DNA of 64,000 nucleotides from Streptococcus suis (GTDB lineage: Bacteria; Bacillota; Bacilli; Lactobacillales; Streptococcaceae): the NCBI RefSeq assembly GCF_024509555.1, contig NZ_JAMWEL010000004.1, positions 1-64,000 on the forward strand, given 5' to 3'. Positions 41,018 to 51,352 of this stretch are shown in pieces; within the stretch, counting starts at the first letter, position 1; every line of letters begins with the position of its first letter. The position numbers were made by a program, and so were the translations under genes. The notes below the pieces were generated by a model. It worked only from the letters and a program-made list of their open reading frames with translations, ran no database searches and was not told the DNA's origin.

Positions 41018-41863
41018 CTATTCATCAGTTTCTGTTACTGGAGTAAGGCCGTTGGCATCATAGATAGCTTGAAGACTGCCGTCGGCTGTCCATTCTTCGA
41101 CAAGGCTGTTTAAGTAGTTGTTAAGGTCTTTGTTAGATAATTTAGTAACAATTCCATAGTCTGAGGCAGAGAAGCTAAAATCCATTAGTTCTGATTGTGA
41201 ACCGATGTAACCTGAAAGAATGGACTGGTCGACTGAGAAGGCATCGGTTCTGTGAGCGCGTAGTGAGACTGAGAGTTCAGGGTATGAACCTAACTCAGCA
41301 AAACTCACAGTAATTCCGTGCTTGTCTGCTAGTTCAGAGATGAGGGTACGTGTAATAGAACCCTGAGCTACACCAATTGTCTTGCCGTCTAGGTCAGTAA
41401 ATGTTTTGATTCCGCTATCCTTATTAACCAAAAATCCGACAGCATCAGTGTAGTATGGAGTTGTGAAATTGTAGAGCAATTTACGTTCTTCGGTTATGGT
41501 GAAGGTTGCAATGACCATATCCACTTGACCGTTATCTAAGAGCGGTCCTCGGGTTTGCGCTGTAACGGGTGTAAATTCGATATCTACACCTAATTCATCT
41601 GCAATTTTGCGAGCAATGTCGATTTCCATACCTTCAAACTCACCTGTATCAGGATTCTTGTAACCAAAGTTTGGGACGTCCTGTTTTACTCCAACACGGA
41701 GAATGCCTCTATCGATGATAGCTTGTACCTGATCGCTATTGCTAATGGCTGTAGGTGTTTCAGTTTGTACAACTGATTGGTCAATATTGATGAAAAATAA
41801 AGTCAGTAGGCTGATAATTGCAAGCCTGACGGCTAAAAATAGATTTACTTTTTTATCTGACAT
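41018..41863 (-). CDS. glnH: Polar amino-acid ABC transporter substrate-binding protein
   Basis: 281 residues of family 3 solute-binding proteins (ILRVGVKQDVPNFGYKNPDT near the start; MVIATFTITEERKLLYNFT in the ligand cleft). The N-terminus has a hydrophobic segment (about 12-27) but no cysteine follows it, so there is no lipobox. Gram-positive binding proteins are normally lipid-anchored; this one may remain tethered by an uncleaved signal anchor. It is encoded between the ATPase and permease genes with spacings of 10 and 14 nt. Confidence 0.9.
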   Translation of the reverse strand: MSDKKVNLFLAVRLAIISLLTLFFINIDQSVVQTETPTAISNSDQVQAIIDRGILRVGVKQDVPNFGYKNPDTGEFEGMEIDIARKIADELGVDIEFTPVTAQTRGPLLDNGQVDMVIATFTITEERKLLYNFTTPYYTDAVGFLVNKDSGIKTFTDLDGKTIGVAQGSITRTLISELADKHGITVSFAELGSYPELSVSLRAHRTDAFSVDQSILSGYIGSQSELMDFSFSASDYGIVTKLSNKDLNNYLNSLVEEWTADGSLQAIYDANGLTPVTETDE

Positions 41864-41873
41864 AAGCTACCTC

Positions 41874-42635
41874 CTAGAGTTTGACCTTATCTGATTCGTG
41901 GTTGATAATCTTACTGAGGAATTGTTGGGCACGTGGTTCAGTTGGATTATCAAAGAAGCCATTGACATCGGTTGTGTCAACCAGTACTTCTCCCTCAGCC
42001 ATGAAGATGATGCGATCGGCTACTTCGCGGGCAAATCCCATTTCATGAGTCACGACAATCATGTTCATTCCGTCACGTGCCAATTTTTGCATAACTGCAA
42101 GTACATCACCGATAGTTTCTGGGTCTAGGGCAGAAGTTGGTTCGTCAAATAAGAGCAATTCTGGGTGCATAGCCAATCCGCGAGCGATAGCAACACGTTG
42201 CTTTTGACCACCAGAAAGCATAGCTGGGTAAGAGTCTTTTCTATCCCACAAGTTAACGAACTCAAGGTATTTTTTTGCGGTTTTCTCGGCGGTTGTTTTA
42301 TCGATGCCTAGAACTTTAATAGGTGCTAAAGTAACGTTTTCTAACACAGTCTTGTGTGGATAAAGGTTGAAGTGCTGGAAAACCATTCCGACTTCCTTGC
42401 GGAGTGCAACCAATTCTTTGATTGAAGTAGAAGAAATATCATGACCATTGACCACTAAGCTACCATTATCAATTGATTCTAAACCATTGATTGTACGAAT
42501 GAGGGTGGATTTGCCAGAACCCGAAGGTCCGAGGAGAACGACAACCTGTCCAGGTTCAAATTCCAAGTTAATATTGCGAAGGGCGTGGTAGTCACCGTAG
42601 TATTTGTTAACATTTTTAAATTCTACTAAAGCCAT
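41874..42635 (-). CDS. glnQ: Polar amino-acid ABC transporter ATP-binding protein
   Basis: 253 residues. Walker A is GPSGSGKST (about 36-44), with the Q-loop in VGMVFQHFNL, signature LSGGQKQR, Walker B LLLFDEPTSALD and the switch His in VVTHEMGFA. It energises uptake through the two downstream permeases. It is the first gene of the minus-strand operon and diverges from vicR, an arrangement shared with other streptococci. Confidence 0.93.
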   Translation of the reverse strand: MALVEFKNVNKYYGDYHALRNINLEFEPGQVVVLLGPSGSGKSTLIRTINGLESIDNGSLVVNGHDISSTSIKELVALRKEVGMVFQHFNLYPHKTVLENVTLAPIKVLGIDKTTAEKTAKKYLEFVNLWDRKDSYPAMLSGGQKQRVAIARGLAMHPELLLFDEPTSALDPETIGDVLAVMQKLARDGMNMIVVTHEMGFAREVADRIIFMAEGEVLVDTTDVNGFFDNPTEPRAQQFLSKIINHESDKVKL

Positions 42636-42791
42636 AATGTTCTCCTTGTGTAAAGTATTCTAATGTATGAATATAGTAGCATTGAGAATTAAGAAAGTCA
42701 AGTAAATTCTGACAATTTAATATTAGTTGTGTTATATTTTCTGACACGACCGTGTTAATTGATTCTTAATCATGAATTTTTGAAGCAAGTT

Positions 42792-42800
42792 TGTTATAAT
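42792..42800 (+). promoter_or_regulatory. Extended -10 promoter of vicRKX
   Basis: TGT-TATAAT at 42792-42800 lies 30 nt before the vicR ATG; an AGAGGT ribosome binding site follows. No strong -35 is visible. Confidence 0.55.
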
Positions 42801-42830
42801 AGAAGAAATAAAAAAGAGGTTTTTTAAATA

Positions 42831-43535
42831 ATGAAGAAAATATTAATTGTAGATGATGAGAAACCTATCTCAGATATTATTAAATTTAATATGACCCGCG
42901 AAGGTTATGAAGTAGTGACTGCTTTTGATGGACGTGAAGCATTAGAGGTATTTGAAGCTGAATTTCCAGATATTGTGATTTTGGATTTGATGTTGCCAGA
43001 ATTAGATGGTTTAGAAGTAGCACGAATTATTCGTAAAACAAGTAATGTTCCGATTTTGATGCTTTCTGCAAAGGACAGTGAGTTTGACAAGGTTATCGGA
43101 CTTGAGATTGGTGCAGATGATTATGTGACCAAGCCGTTTTCGAACCGTGAATTGCAGGCCCGTGTGAAGGCCTTATTGCGTCGTAGTGAACTGTCTGAAA
43201 CGCAGATGGCTATTGATAGCTCAGGAACCCCAGATTTAGTAATTGGTGATTTGACTATCTTGCCGGATGCATTTGTTGCTAAGAAGCATGGTAAGGAGTT
43301 AGAGTTAACTCATCGTGAATTTGAGTTGTTGCACCATCTTGCACAGCATTTAGGTCAGGTGATGACGCGAGAGCATCTATTGGAAACAGTTTGGGGATAT
43401 GATTACTTTGGAGATGTTCGAACAGTTGACGTGACAGTTCGTCGCTTGAGGGAGAAGATTGAAGACACACCAAGTCGTCCGGAATATATTTTGACACGTC
43501 GTGGTGTTGGTTATTATATTAAAGGCAATGATTAA
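42831..43535 (+). CDS. vicR: Response regulator VicR (WalR/YycF)
   Basis: 234 residues of the OmpR family. The receiver has Asp8, Asp9, phosphoacceptor Asp52 (ILDLMLP) and the TKPF lysine. The C-terminal winged helix includes [17 protein letters not shown] and [18 protein letters not shown]. In streptococci it is an essential regulator of cell-wall hydrolases. It overlaps vicK by 8 nt. Confidence 0.97.
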   Translation: MKKILIVDDEKPISDIIKFNMTREGYEVVTAFDGREALEVFEAEFPDIVILDLMLPELDGLEVARIIRKTSNVPILMLSAKDSEFDKVIGLEIGADDYVTKPFSNRELQARVKALLRRSELSETQMAIDSSGTPDLVIGDLTILPDAFVAKKHGKELELTHREFELLHHLAQHLGQVMTREHLLETVWGYDYFGDVRTVDVTVRRLREKIEDTPSRPEYILTRRGVGYYIKGND

Positions 43536-44877
43536 TCAATTACGTTATTTAATAACTACAGTAGAGTTTTGGTTTGCAGTCATATTAGTTGGTTTTGTGA
43601 TTGCACTTTCTATTCTTTTGATTGAGAATTATCGGGATACACGACAAATCAAGCAGCTCAATCAAAAAGTCAAAGCCTTGATTGAAGGGAATTATACAGA
43701 TGTTTTAGACATGCGGGGGAGTCCAGAAATCACTGACATGGCTAATTCTCTTAATGATTTGTCCGAGGTCATTCGCTTGACACATGATAGTTTGGAGCAA
43801 GAAAAGACACGTCTAACTTCCATTCTTTCTTATATGAGTGATGGGGTAATCGCTACGGACAGGATTGGTCGAATTATCATGGTTAATGATATGGCTCAGA
43901 AACAATTAGGGCTAACCAATAAACTGCAAGAGAAGCTTAATCTTTTGGATGTTTTAGATTTATCGGAAAGATATAGCTTACGGGATTTATTAGCTCAGAC
44001 CCCTGAGATTGTCTTGGAACATACGAATGAGAATGAGGAATTTATTACCCTTCGTGCCAATTTTGCAACCATTCGGAGCGAAAGCGGTCTAATTTCAGGC
44101 TTGGTGGTTGTCTTACACGATATGACAGAACAGGCCAAGGAAGAGCGGGAACGTCGACTCTTTGTCTCAAATGTCAGCCATGAATTGCGTACGCCATTGA
44201 CTTCCGTTAAATCCTATTTAGAAGCCCTGGATGAGGGGGCGCTGACGGAATCTGTTGCACCGAGTTTTGTTAAGGTATCCTTAGATGAGACCAACCGCAT
44301 GATGCGGATGATTACTGATTTGTTAAGTTTGTCAAGGATTGATAATCAAGTCGGTGAAATGGATGTTGAATTGATTAACTTTACAGCCTTTGTGACCTTT
44401 ATTCTCAACCGTTTTGATCAGATGAAACATTCTGATTCTGATAAAGTTTATACCATTGTTCGTGATTATCAAATAAGTCCAATCTGGGTAGAAATTGATA
44501 CAGATAAGCTGACCCAAGTTTTGGATAATATCTTAAACAATGCCATTAAGTATTCACCTGACGGTGGGACTATTACCTTTAGTATGAAAACGACAGATAG
44601 TCAGTTGATTGTTTCAATTTCGGATGAAGGCTTGGGCATTCCAAAGGCTGATTTACCAAGGATTTTCGACCGATTCTATCGTGTAGATAAGGCTCGTTCA
44701 CGCGCCCAAGGTGGTACTGGTCTAGGTTTGGCCATTGCCAAAGAAATTGTCAAGCAACACAAGGGATTCATTTGGGCCAAGAGTGAGTATGGTCATGGGT
44801 CAACGTTTACGATAGTTCTGCCTTACAGTAAGGATATTACTATGGAAGAGTGGGATGATTCGGATGAGGAAGAATAG
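43528..44877 (+). CDS. vicK: Sensor histidine kinase VicK (WalK/YycG)
   Basis: 449 residues starting at the ATG at 43528 inside the end of vicR. One membrane helix (about 12-32) with almost no extracellular loop is the streptococcal form. HAMP, then PAS (about 95-205) follow. The phosphoacceptor is His218 in [11 protein letters not shown], then come the N box [16 protein letters not shown]1 DEGLGIP and G2 GGTGLGLAI. It phosphorylates VicR. Confidence 0.96.
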   Translation: MINQLRYLITTVEFWFAVILVGFVIALSILLIENYRDTRQIKQLNQKVKALIEGNYTDVLDMRGSPEITDMANSLNDLSEVIRLTHDSLEQEKTRLTSILSYMSDGVIATDRIGRIIMVNDMAQKQLGLTNKLQEKLNLLDVLDLSERYSLRDLLAQTPEIVLEHTNENEEFITLRANFATIRSESGLISGLVVVLHDMTEQAKEERERRLFVSNVSHELRTPLTSVKSYLEALDEGALTESVAPSFVKVSLDETNRMMRMITDLLSLSRIDNQVGEMDVELINFTAFVTFILNRFDQMKHSDSDKVYTIVRDYQISPIWVEIDTDKLTQVLDNILNNAIKYSPDGGTITFSMKTTDSQLIVSISDEGLGIPKADLPRIFDRFYRVDKARSRAQGGTGLGLAIAKEIVKQHKGFIWAKSEYGHGSTFTIVLPYSKDITMEEWDDSDEEE

Positions 44878-44883
44878 GAGAAT

Positions 44884-45687
44884 ATGATCGGAAAAGGATT
44901 TAACTACAGTATTTTGGCATCAGGATCCAGTGGAAACTGTTTCTATTTGGAAACAGATAAGAAAAAGATCTTGGTAGATGCTGGTTTATCAGGAAAAAAG
45001 ATTACCAGCCTTTTGGCAGAAATTGACCGAAAGCCTGAGGATATTGATGCTATCCTGGTAACGCATGAACATAGCGATCACATCCATGGTATCGGTGTTT
45101 TAGCGCGTAAATACGGTATGGATATTTATGCTAATGAATTGACCTGGCAGGCTATGGAGAGCAAGTTGGGGAAGATTGATGTGGCTCAAAAACATATCTT
45201 TGAATTGGGGGCTATGAAGACCTTTGGTGACCTAGATATTGAGTCATTTGGTGTCAGTCATGATGCGGCCTGTCCTCAATTTTATCGCTTTATGAAGGAT
45301 GACAAATCCTTTGTTATGTTGACGGATACTGGCTATGTCAGCGATCGAATGGCTGGGATTGTAGCCAACGCAGATGCCTATTTGATTGAGTCTAACCATG
45401 ATGTCGAAATCTTGCGTGCGGGTTCTTATTCTTGGAACCTAAAGCAACGGATTTTATCGGATAAGGGGCACCTTTGTAACGAGGATGGGGCAGATGCCAT
45501 GATTCGCTCACTAGGAAATCGGACTAAAAAGATTTACCTTGGGCATTTATCAAAGGAAAATAATATCAAGGAATTGGCCCACATGACCATGGTTAATCAG
45601 TTGGCGCAGGCTGATTTAGGAGTTGGAGTGGATTTCCAGGTCTATGATACCTCGCCAGATACAGCGACACCATTGACCAAGATTTGA
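44884..45687 (+). CDS. vicX: Metallo-beta-lactamase-fold protein VicX (YycJ)
   Basis: 267 residues with the metal-binding motif THEHSDHIHG and later conserved His/Asp positions (FGVSHDA, MLTDTGY, LGHLSKENN). It is the third gene of vicRKX, 6 nt after vicK. The YycJ family is linked to DNA or RNA processing, but its link to the kinase system is not settled. The promoter for the next transcript overlaps its final codons. Confidence 0.95.
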   Translation: MIGKGFNYSILASGSSGNCFYLETDKKKILVDAGLSGKKITSLLAEIDRKPEDIDAILVTHEHSDHIHGIGVLARKYGMDIYANELTWQAMESKLGKIDVAQKHIFELGAMKTFGDLDIESFGVSHDAACPQFYRFMKDDKSFVMLTDTGYVSDRMAGIVANADAYLIESNHDVEILRAGSYSWNLKQRILSDKGHLCNEDGADAMIRSLGNRTKKIYLGHLSKENNIKELAHMTMVNQLAQADLGVGVDFQVYDTSPDTATPLTKI

Positions 45688-45712
45688 CAATTGATACAAA
45701 CTAAGTTATACT
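45684..45712 (+). promoter_or_regulatory. Consensus promoter of the ABC-F leader transcript
   Basis: TTGACA (45684-45689), 17-nt spacer and TATACT (45707-45712). The -35 begins within the last codons of vicX. Predicted initiation near 45719 gives a leader of about 327 nt before the ABC-F gene. Confidence 0.8.
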
Positions 45713-45742
45713 AAAATTACTAATTATACGAGGTGAAGTTAC

Positions 45743-45754
45743 ATGAATAATTAA
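45743..45754 (+). CDS. Three-codon leader ORF (Met-Asn-Asn-stop)
   Basis: ATG AAT AAT TAA is preceded at 6 nt by a strong ribosome binding site GAGGTGA (45730-45736) and lies about 24 nt into the predicted transcript. So strong a ribosome site before so tiny a frame suggests a regulatory upstream ORF. Antibiotic-responsive leaders of ABC-F genes in other Firmicutes use short upstream ORFs to sense stalled ribosomes. Confidence 0.55.
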   Translation: MNN

Positions 45755-45807
45755 GCTGCTTATTAGTCGTTCTTAAAACTTGTTGAAAATCAATTATTTG
45801 ATAATTT

Positions 45808-45907
45808 AGTCTTTTAGTTTGCTTTTAGTACTAGGCAACGAGCTGCAGGCTGTACTGAAGTACGGCAAAGCGAGTTAACGAAGTAATAAAAGATAAACTA
45901 AATGACT
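45808..45907. repeat. Palindromic dispersed element within the ABC-F leader (GAGCTGCAGG type)
   Basis: The ends pair as AGT..TTTAGTTT..CTTTTA (45808-45827) with TAAAAG..AAACTAAA..ACT (45885-45907). Inside are GAGCTGCAGG and the hairpin GTACT-GA-AGTAC (45852-45863). A diverged copy of the interior is at 13639-13710. It looks like a small non-autonomous element inserted in the leader, able to fold into one long stem. Confidence 0.55.
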
Positions 45908-45930
45908 ACACAAGGGATAAGACTGCTCAT

Positions 45931-46026
45931 AAGGGCTTAGTATTCGTGTGACTTTTTCCATAGGGAAAGGTCATGTTTTGCATGGCTTTTTCTTGTGTCA
46001 TTTTTTGAAGAATAGAAGCCCTTTTT
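45931..46026 (+). terminator. Nested and competing hairpins upstream of the ABC-F gene (attenuator candidate)
   Basis: Hairpin A: GACTTTTTCC-ATA-GGGAAAGGTC (45950-45972, 10 bp). Hairpin B: GTCATG-TTTTG-CATGGC (45970-45986) followed by TTTTTCTT, a terminator form. B shares its first three bases with the end of A, so they exclude each other. An outer stem AAGGGCTT..TATTC / GAATA.AAGCCCTT (45931-45945 with 46010-46023) ends in TTTTT about 20 nt before the ABC-F start. Confidence 0.6.
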
Positions 46027-46045
46027 GTGAAGAGAAGAGGTCTAT

Positions 46046-47425
46046 ATGGAAATGATAAAATGTATTCAATTAGAGAAGGAATTTGCGGGACGTAGTTTGT
46101 TTACAATCCAGCAGTTGAGCCTTCAAGCTGGTCAAAAGGTTGGTTTGGTTGGAAATAATGGTGTTGGCAAGTCTACTTTTTTGAAAATCTTACTAGGACT
46201 GGATAGGGATTTTGCTGGTCAGGTTGAGGTAAAAGCAGACTGGGCCTATGTACCCCAGTTACAGGAAAGGAGCTCGCTTTCAGGTGGGGAACAGGTTTGG
46301 AAGTCTATTCAAGAGGCTTTTGCCCAAAGACCACAGTTGTTAATCATGGATGAACCGACTGCCAATTTGGATCAAGAACACCAGGAAAAGCTAATCAAAC
46401 AAATCAAACGCTATCGAGGTAGTCTACTGGTTGTCAGTCATGATCGGCATTTTCTCAATCAAATAGCCAGTCACATTTGGCATTTAGAAGAAGGAAAGGT
46501 TCAGGTTTATCTAGGAAATTACGAGGCGTTTGTAGAAAGTCGTCGGGCTAGGCGAGAAGGACAGCAGGAGGCCTATGAAGCCTATCAGAAAAAAGTTGCC
46601 CAACTGAAAAAGGCCCAACATGAACGTCAGGCAAAGGCTCAGAAGATGGGGAAGAGAAAGAAAGGTGTTTCATCGTCTGAGTGGAAGGTTAATGCTATGA
46701 TGGGTTCCTATGATAGTCAAGCCAAGTCTATGGCCAAGACTGCCAAGCATTTGGAAAAACGGATAGAGCGTTTGGACAAGGTTGAACAACCTAGAAAGGA
46801 AAGGTGGGTAAAGATGGAAGCCAAAGGTGCCTTGGATACGGGACTTCACAGTCTCTTTCGTTTGCAGGCTGGTCAGCTCTGGATTGAGGAAACCTATTTA
46901 TTTGATTTTCCTCAACTTGGCATGACTTTTGGGGATAAACTAGCTTTGGTTGGGTCAAATGGTACTGGGAAAACCAGTTTTGTTCGGAAATTGATTTCAA
47001 AAGAATTAGAAGGCTATTACAATCCAAAATTAAAAATTGCCTATTTCTCCCAGGATTTGACCAGTCTCAATGAAGAGGAAACAGCCTTTGTGAATGCTAG
47101 CTCGACGTCGCTTCAAGATAGGGTAACGGTTCTCAATTTATTAGGTATGTTAGGACTTTCTTATGATAAGGCCCAGCAGAAGGTAGCAAATTTATCTGGT
47201 GGGGAACGTGTTCGGCTTTCCTTGGCCAAAGTATTATTGACTGATGCTAATCTCTTGATTTTAGATGAGCCGACTAATTTTTTAGATCTGACAGCTATTG
47301 AAGCCCTGGAAAGATTTTTGAAGGAATACCAGGGAAGTATCTTGGTGATCTCTCATGACCAGGACTTTGTGGACAAGGTCGCAAGAAGTAAGTGGTGGAT
47401 AAAGGATGGTAGCTTAATAGACTAG
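46046..47425 (+). CDS. ABC-F family ATPase, antibiotic-resistance (ribosome protection) type candidate
   Basis: 459 residues with two nucleotide-binding domains and no membrane segments. Domain 1 is short (Walker A GNNGVGKST, signature LSGGEQ, Walker B LLIMDEPTANLD). A charged coiled-coil linker follows (about 170-250). Domain 2 has GSNGTGKTS, LSGGERVRLS and LLILDEPTNFLDL. The compact first domain resembles the Msr/Vga/Lsa-like proteins that displace macrolides, lincosamides, streptogramins or pleuromutilins from the ribosome. AGAGG precedes the ATG. The long leader with a tiny ORF and hairpins fits drug-inducible control. The drug spectrum cannot be predicted; a housekeeping ABC-F role is the alternative. 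Confidence 0.85.
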   Translation: MEMIKCIQLEKEFAGRSLFTIQQLSLQAGQKVGLVGNNGVGKSTFLKILLGLDRDFAGQVEVKADWAYVPQLQERSSLSGGEQVWKSIQEAFAQRPQLLIMDEPTANLDQEHQEKLIKQIKRYRGSLLVVSHDRHFLNQIASHIWHLEEGKVQVYLGNYEAFVESRRARREGQQEAYEAYQKKVAQLKKAQHERQAKAQKMGKRKKGVSSSEWKVNAMMGSYDSQAKSMAKTAKHLEKRIERLDKVEQPRKERWVKMEAKGALDTGLHSLFRLQAGQLWIEETYLFDFPQLGMTFGDKLALVGSNGTGKTSFVRKLISKELEGYYNPKLKIAYFSQDLTSLNEEETAFVNASSTSLQDRVTVLNLLGMLGLSYDKAQQKVANLSGGERVRLSLAKVLLTDANLLILDEPTNFLDLTAIEALERFLKEYQGSILVISHDQDFVDKVARSKWWIKDGSLID

Positions 47426-47473
47426 AAAAAATTTCTCAAATGGAAGCTAGGTCTAAAAAATATTTTTTTCCTG

Positions 47474-47482
47474 TGGTATAAT
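47474..47482 (+). promoter_or_regulatory. Extended -10 promoter of pbp2B
   Basis: TGG-TATAAT at 47474-47482, 31 nt before the GTG start of pbp2B, with GAATGAGG as ribosome binding site. Confidence 0.55.
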
Positions 47483-47513
47483 AAGAAGGAAATTTCTAGA
47501 ATGAGGTTTTTGT

Positions 47514-49580
47514 GTGACAAGAAAGTATTATCATGACCAAGAAGGGAAGTTTATATCCTTCCGTTTAAATATTTTATTTGCAATCGTCATTTTTCTATTT
47601 ACAGTTTTGATCATTAGGTTGGCAGATATGCAGATTATTAATCATGATTTTTATAGCAATAAGCTATCAACTGCCAGTAAAAAAGTGATTAGTAAGGGAG
47701 CTGTTCGTGGTCAGATTTATGATGCAAAGGGTAAGCCCCTTGTGGAGAATGAAATTCAACAGGTAGCATCCTTTACTCGTTCCAATAAAATGACGGCTCA
47801 AGAAATGAAACAACTGGCTAATGACTTATTGAAATGGGTCACGGTATCTACGGTAACGATTACTCCTAGAGATCGAGCAGACTATTATTTGGCTGATCCG
47901 GAAGTATATGCTCAAGTCGTAGAGAATTTGCCAAGAGATATGAAATTTGATACAGACGGTAATTTTTTTAGCGAATCTCAAATCTATAACAATGCAGTGG
48001 ACAGTCTGACAGAGGAGCAATTGCAATTTTCTGAAGAGGAAAGCAAGGCGATTGAATTGTTCAAGCAAATGAACCGAGCTTCTTATTTCGAAACGGTTAA
48101 TTTGGTGACAGATGATTTGACAGTCGAACAAGTAGCCCTTATAGTTGCTAATGCCGATCAGTTACCAGGGATTTCTACCACTAATAACTGGCAACGTACC
48201 ATTCTCCCAACCTCCTTGAGCTCGATTATCGGTACCGTTACAACTGAGCAGGCCGGACTGCCAGCAGAAGATGCTGAAGAATATTTGGCAAAAGGATATT
48301 TTCCGAATGACCGTGTGGGAACGGCTTATCTTGAGAAACAATATGAAGATGTTCTACAAGGGCAACGTGAACAGAAAGAAATTCAGCTTGGGAGAAATGG
48401 AAATATCGAGCGTATTGAAACCATTCAGGAAGGTCAAAAGGGGAACAATATAAAGTTAACTATTGATTTAGCCTTTCAAGAAGGTGTGAATGCTATTTTG
48501 AAAAAATATTTTGAAAGTGAGCTTGCTACGGGAAGTGCTCTATATTCTGAAGGAGTCTATGCAGTAGCTTTGAATCCAACGACAGGTGCTGTTCTTGCAA
48601 TGTCAGGATATAGTCATGAAAAAGGTACGGGAGAGATTACGGAAGATGCTCTTGGGACCATCACAAGCGTCTTTACTCCAGGTTCTATTGTCAAAGGTGC
48701 AACTATTTCATCTGGTTGGGAGAATGGCATTATCTCAGGAAATCAGGTATTATTAGATGAACCGATTTATTTTGCAGGTTCTGCTCCAATAACATCTTGG
48801 TATGGTGCTTATGGTAGTAATCTGGATGTTACACAGGCGTTAGAATATTCTTCAAACGCATATATGGTAAAAATTGCGCTTGGTTTACTTGGACAAACCT
48901 ATTCTCCTAATATGTTTTTGAACGATGGAGATGCATTGACAAATGCGATGACAAAACTTCGTTCTACTTTTGCGGAATATGGATTAGGTGCTCCAACAGG
49001 AATTGACTTACCGCTTGAATCAACAGGTTTCTTACCAGAAGAATATTCCACCGCAAACTTTATTACGAATGCATTTGGACAGTTTGATAACTATACACCG
49101 ATGCAGATGGCTCAATATGTAGCGACAATCGCCAATAATGGAACTAGAGTAGCTCCTCACTTGGTGGAGGGGATTTATGGGAATAGCGCAGAAGGTGGTT
49201 TAGGTGAGTTAATTGAGAAGAAGACAAGTACAGAACTCAATAAAGTTGCCATCTCAGAACAGGATTTGGCTATTCTACAACAGGGATTTTATCAGGTAGC
49301 AAATGGAAGTGGTAGCTTTAATACCGGGCGTCAAATCAGTAATGGTGCTGCTGTGTCTATCAGTGCCAAAACAGGTACTGCAGAGACATTTACGACGGAT
49401 AGAAATGGTCAGGTTATAAGTGCTGTAAATACCAATATCGTAGCTTATGCCCCAAGTGCTAATCCTAAAATTGCTGTAGCAGTTGTTCTACCAAATCTGA
49501 CAGATTTTAATTCCACAGCTAGCATGACTATTGTGACAGAAATTATTAATTTATACAATTCACTTTACCCAATGAATTAA
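47514..49580 (+). CDS. pbp2B: Penicillin-binding protein 2B (class B transpeptidase)
   Basis: 688 residues. One N-terminal membrane helix (about 18-40) is followed by a dimerisation domain and the transpeptidase domain. Active-site motifs are Ser391-I-V-Lys394 (TPGSIVKG), Ser446-Ser-Asn448 and Lys619-Thr-Gly621. It cross-links peptidoglycan during peripheral growth in streptococci. The start is GTG with a GAGG site upstream. recR follows after 8 nt, as in other streptococci. Confidence 0.96.
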   Translation: MTRKYYHDQEGKFISFRLNILFAIVIFLFTVLIIRLADMQIINHDFYSNKLSTASKKVISKGAVRGQIYDAKGKPLVENEIQQVASFTRSNKMTAQEMKQLANDLLKWVTVSTVTITPRDRADYYLADPEVYAQVVENLPRDMKFDTDGNFFSESQIYNNAVDSLTEEQLQFSEEESKAIELFKQMNRASYFETVNLVTDDLTVEQVALIVANADQLPGISTTNNWQRTILPTSLSSIIGTVTTEQAGLPAEDAEEYLAKGYFPNDRVGTAYLEKQYEDVLQGQREQKEIQLGRNGNIERIETIQEGQKGNNIKLTIDLAFQEGVNAILKKYFESELATGSALYSEGVYAVALNPTTGAVLAMSGYSHEKGTGEITEDALGTITSVFTPGSIVKGATISSGWENGIISGNQVLLDEPIYFAGSAPITSWYGAYGSNLDVTQALEYSSNAYMVKIALGLLGQTYSPNMFLNDGDALTNAMTKLRSTFAEYGLGAPTGIDLPLESTGFLPEEYSTANFITNAFGQFDNYTPMQMAQYVATIANNGTRVAPHLVEGIYGNSAEGGLGELIEKKTSTELNKVAISEQDLAILQQGFYQVANGSGSFNTGRQISNGAAVSISAKTGTAETFTTDRNGQVISAVNTNIVAYAPSANPKIAVAVVLPNLTDFNSTASMTIVTEIINLYNSLYPMN

Positions 49581-49588
49581 GGAGGCTT

Positions 49589-50185
49589 ATGCTCTACCCA
49601 ACTCCCATAGCTAAATTGATTGACAGTTATTCTAAATTACCAGGAATCGGTATTAAGACAGCTACGCGACTGGCTTTTTATACCATCGGTATGGAAGATG
49701 ATGTGGTCAACGAATTTGCTAAAAATCTCCTGGCAGCTAAGAGAGATTTGACCTATTGTTCCATTTGTGGCAATCTGACAGACCAGGACCCTTGTGGCAT
49801 TTGTCAAGATACCAGCCGTGACCAGTCGACCATTTTAATTGTAGAAGACAGTCGAGATGTGACAGCCTTGGAAAATATCCAAGAATACCACGGTCTTTAC
49901 CATGTCTTGCATGGCTTGATTTCCCCGATGAATGGCATTGGACCAGACGATATTAACTTAAAGACCTTGCTAACTCGTTTGATGGAAAATGAAGTGACAG
50001 AAGTCATTGTAGCGACAAATGCAACAGCAGATGGTGAAGCGACATCCATGTACATCTCACGTGTCCTAAAGCCAGCAGGTATCAAGGTTACTCGCCTGGC
50101 AAGAGGATTGGCAGTCGGAAGTGACATTGAATACGCAGATGAAGTCACCCTCCTTCGTGCCATTGAGAACAGGACAGAATTATAG
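49589..50185 (+). CDS. recR: Recombination protein RecR
   Basis: 198 residues. A helix-hairpin-helix ([14 protein letters not shown]) is followed by a four-Cys zinc finger ([16 protein letters not shown]) and a Toprim domain ([10 protein letters not shown]). It acts with RecO in RecF-type gap repair. GGAGG precedes the ATG. It is co-transcribed with pbp2B and sits just before ddl, which has its own extended -10 (TGC-TATACT, 50223-50231). Confidence 0.97.
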   Translation: MLYPTPIAKLIDSYSKLPGIGIKTATRLAFYTIGMEDDVVNEFAKNLLAAKRDLTYCSICGNLTDQDPCGICQDTSRDQSTILIVEDSRDVTALENIQEYHGLYHVLHGLISPMNGIGPDDINLKTLLTRLMENEVTEVIVATNATADGEATSMYISRVLKPAGIKVTRLARGLAVGSDIEYADEVTLLRAIENRTEL

Positions 50186-50266
50186 TTTCGGAGACCTTGG
50201 TCCGCCCATCAGATAAAAAATATGCTATACTAACTATAGTTGTTTTGAATTAGAAAAGGAAAGTAT

Positions 50267-51313
50267 ATGACAAAAGAAACTTTAATTTTACTATATGGTG
50301 GCCGATCAGCAGAGCGTGAAGTATCCGTTCTGTCTGCTGAAAGCGTCATGCGTGCCATCAATTATGATAAATTTTTTGTCAAAACCTATTTCATTAGACA
50401 GACAGGTGACTTTATTAAGACGCAAGAATTTTCTCAAACACCAGCTGCTGATGAAAAATTGATGACCAATGCGACGATTATTGAAGAGCAAAAAATTCGT
50501 CCAAGCGATATTTATGAAGAAAATGCGGTTGTCTTCCCTGTCCTTCATGGACCGATGGGGGAAGATGGCTCGATTCAAGGCTTCTTGGAAGTGCTTCGTA
50601 TGCCGTATGTTGGCACCAATATCTTGTCTTCCAGCGTTGCCATGGATAAAATCACTACCAAGCGCGTTCTTGAATCAGCAGGAATCTCCCAAGTACCTTA
50701 TGTAGCAGTTATCGAGGGTGAAAATATCGACGATAAGATTGCAGAGATTGAAGGAAAATTGACTTATCCGGTCTTTGTAAAACCAGCTAATATGGGGTCA
50801 AGTGTCGGTATCTCTAAAGCTGAGGATTTAGCTGGCTTGCGTAAGGCACTTGATCTGGCATTCAAGTACGACAGCCGTGTCCTCGTTGAGCAGGGTGTTA
50901 ATGCGCGTGAGATTGAGGTTGGTCTTTTGGGAAATGCTGACGTGAAAACCACCCTTCCTGGTGAAGTAGTCAAAGACGTTGCTTTTTATGACTACGATGC
51001 CAAATACATCGACAACAAAATCACCATGGAAATCCCAGCTAAGATTGACGAGGCTATCATGGACACCATGCGGGACAATGCTGCCAAGGCCTTCCGTGCT
51101 ATCGGTGGTTGTGGACTTTCTCGCTGTGATTTCTTCCTGACAGAAGACGGCGACATCTTCCTCAATGAGCTCAACACCATGCCAGGATTTACCCAGTGGT
51201 CTATGTATCCACTCCTTTGGGATAATATGGGCCTAGCTTATCCAGACTTGATTGAAGAGCTTGTTCGTTTGGCCAAGGAAATGTTTGAAAAACGGGAAAG
51301 TCACTTGATTTAA
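50267..51313 (+). CDS. ddl: D-alanine--D-alanine ligase
   Basis: 348 residues of the ATP-grasp family. [16 protein letters not shown] opens the N-terminal domain, and [15 protein letters not shown] and [14 protein letters not shown] are diagnostic. [20 protein letters not shown] contains the Mg-binding Glu/Asn. It makes D-Ala-D-Ala for MurF, whose gene lies 2.6 kb downstream. Confidence 0.97.
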   Translation: MTKETLILLYGGRSAEREVSVLSAESVMRAINYDKFFVKTYFIRQTGDFIKTQEFSQTPAADEKLMTNATIIEEQKIRPSDIYEENAVVFPVLHGPMGEDGSIQGFLEVLRMPYVGTNILSSSVAMDKITTKRVLESAGISQVPYVAVIEGENIDDKIAEIEGKLTYPVFVKPANMGSSVGISKAEDLAGLRKALDLAFKYDSRVLVEQGVNAREIEVGLLGNADVKTTLPGEVVKDVAFYDYDAKYIDNKITMEIPAKIDEAIMDTMRDNAAKAFRAIGGCGLSRCDFFLTEDGDIFLNELNTMPGFTQWSMYPLLWDNMGLAYPDLIEELVRLAKEMFEKRESHLI

Positions 51314-51322
51314 AATATTTGA

Positions 51323-51352
51323 AAAAAGATTGGAAAATTTTCCAATCTTTTT
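51323..51352. terminator. Terminator after ddl
   Basis: Perfect palindrome AAAAAGATTGGAAAA / TTTTCCAATCTTTTT, usable from both strands. Confidence 0.85.
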
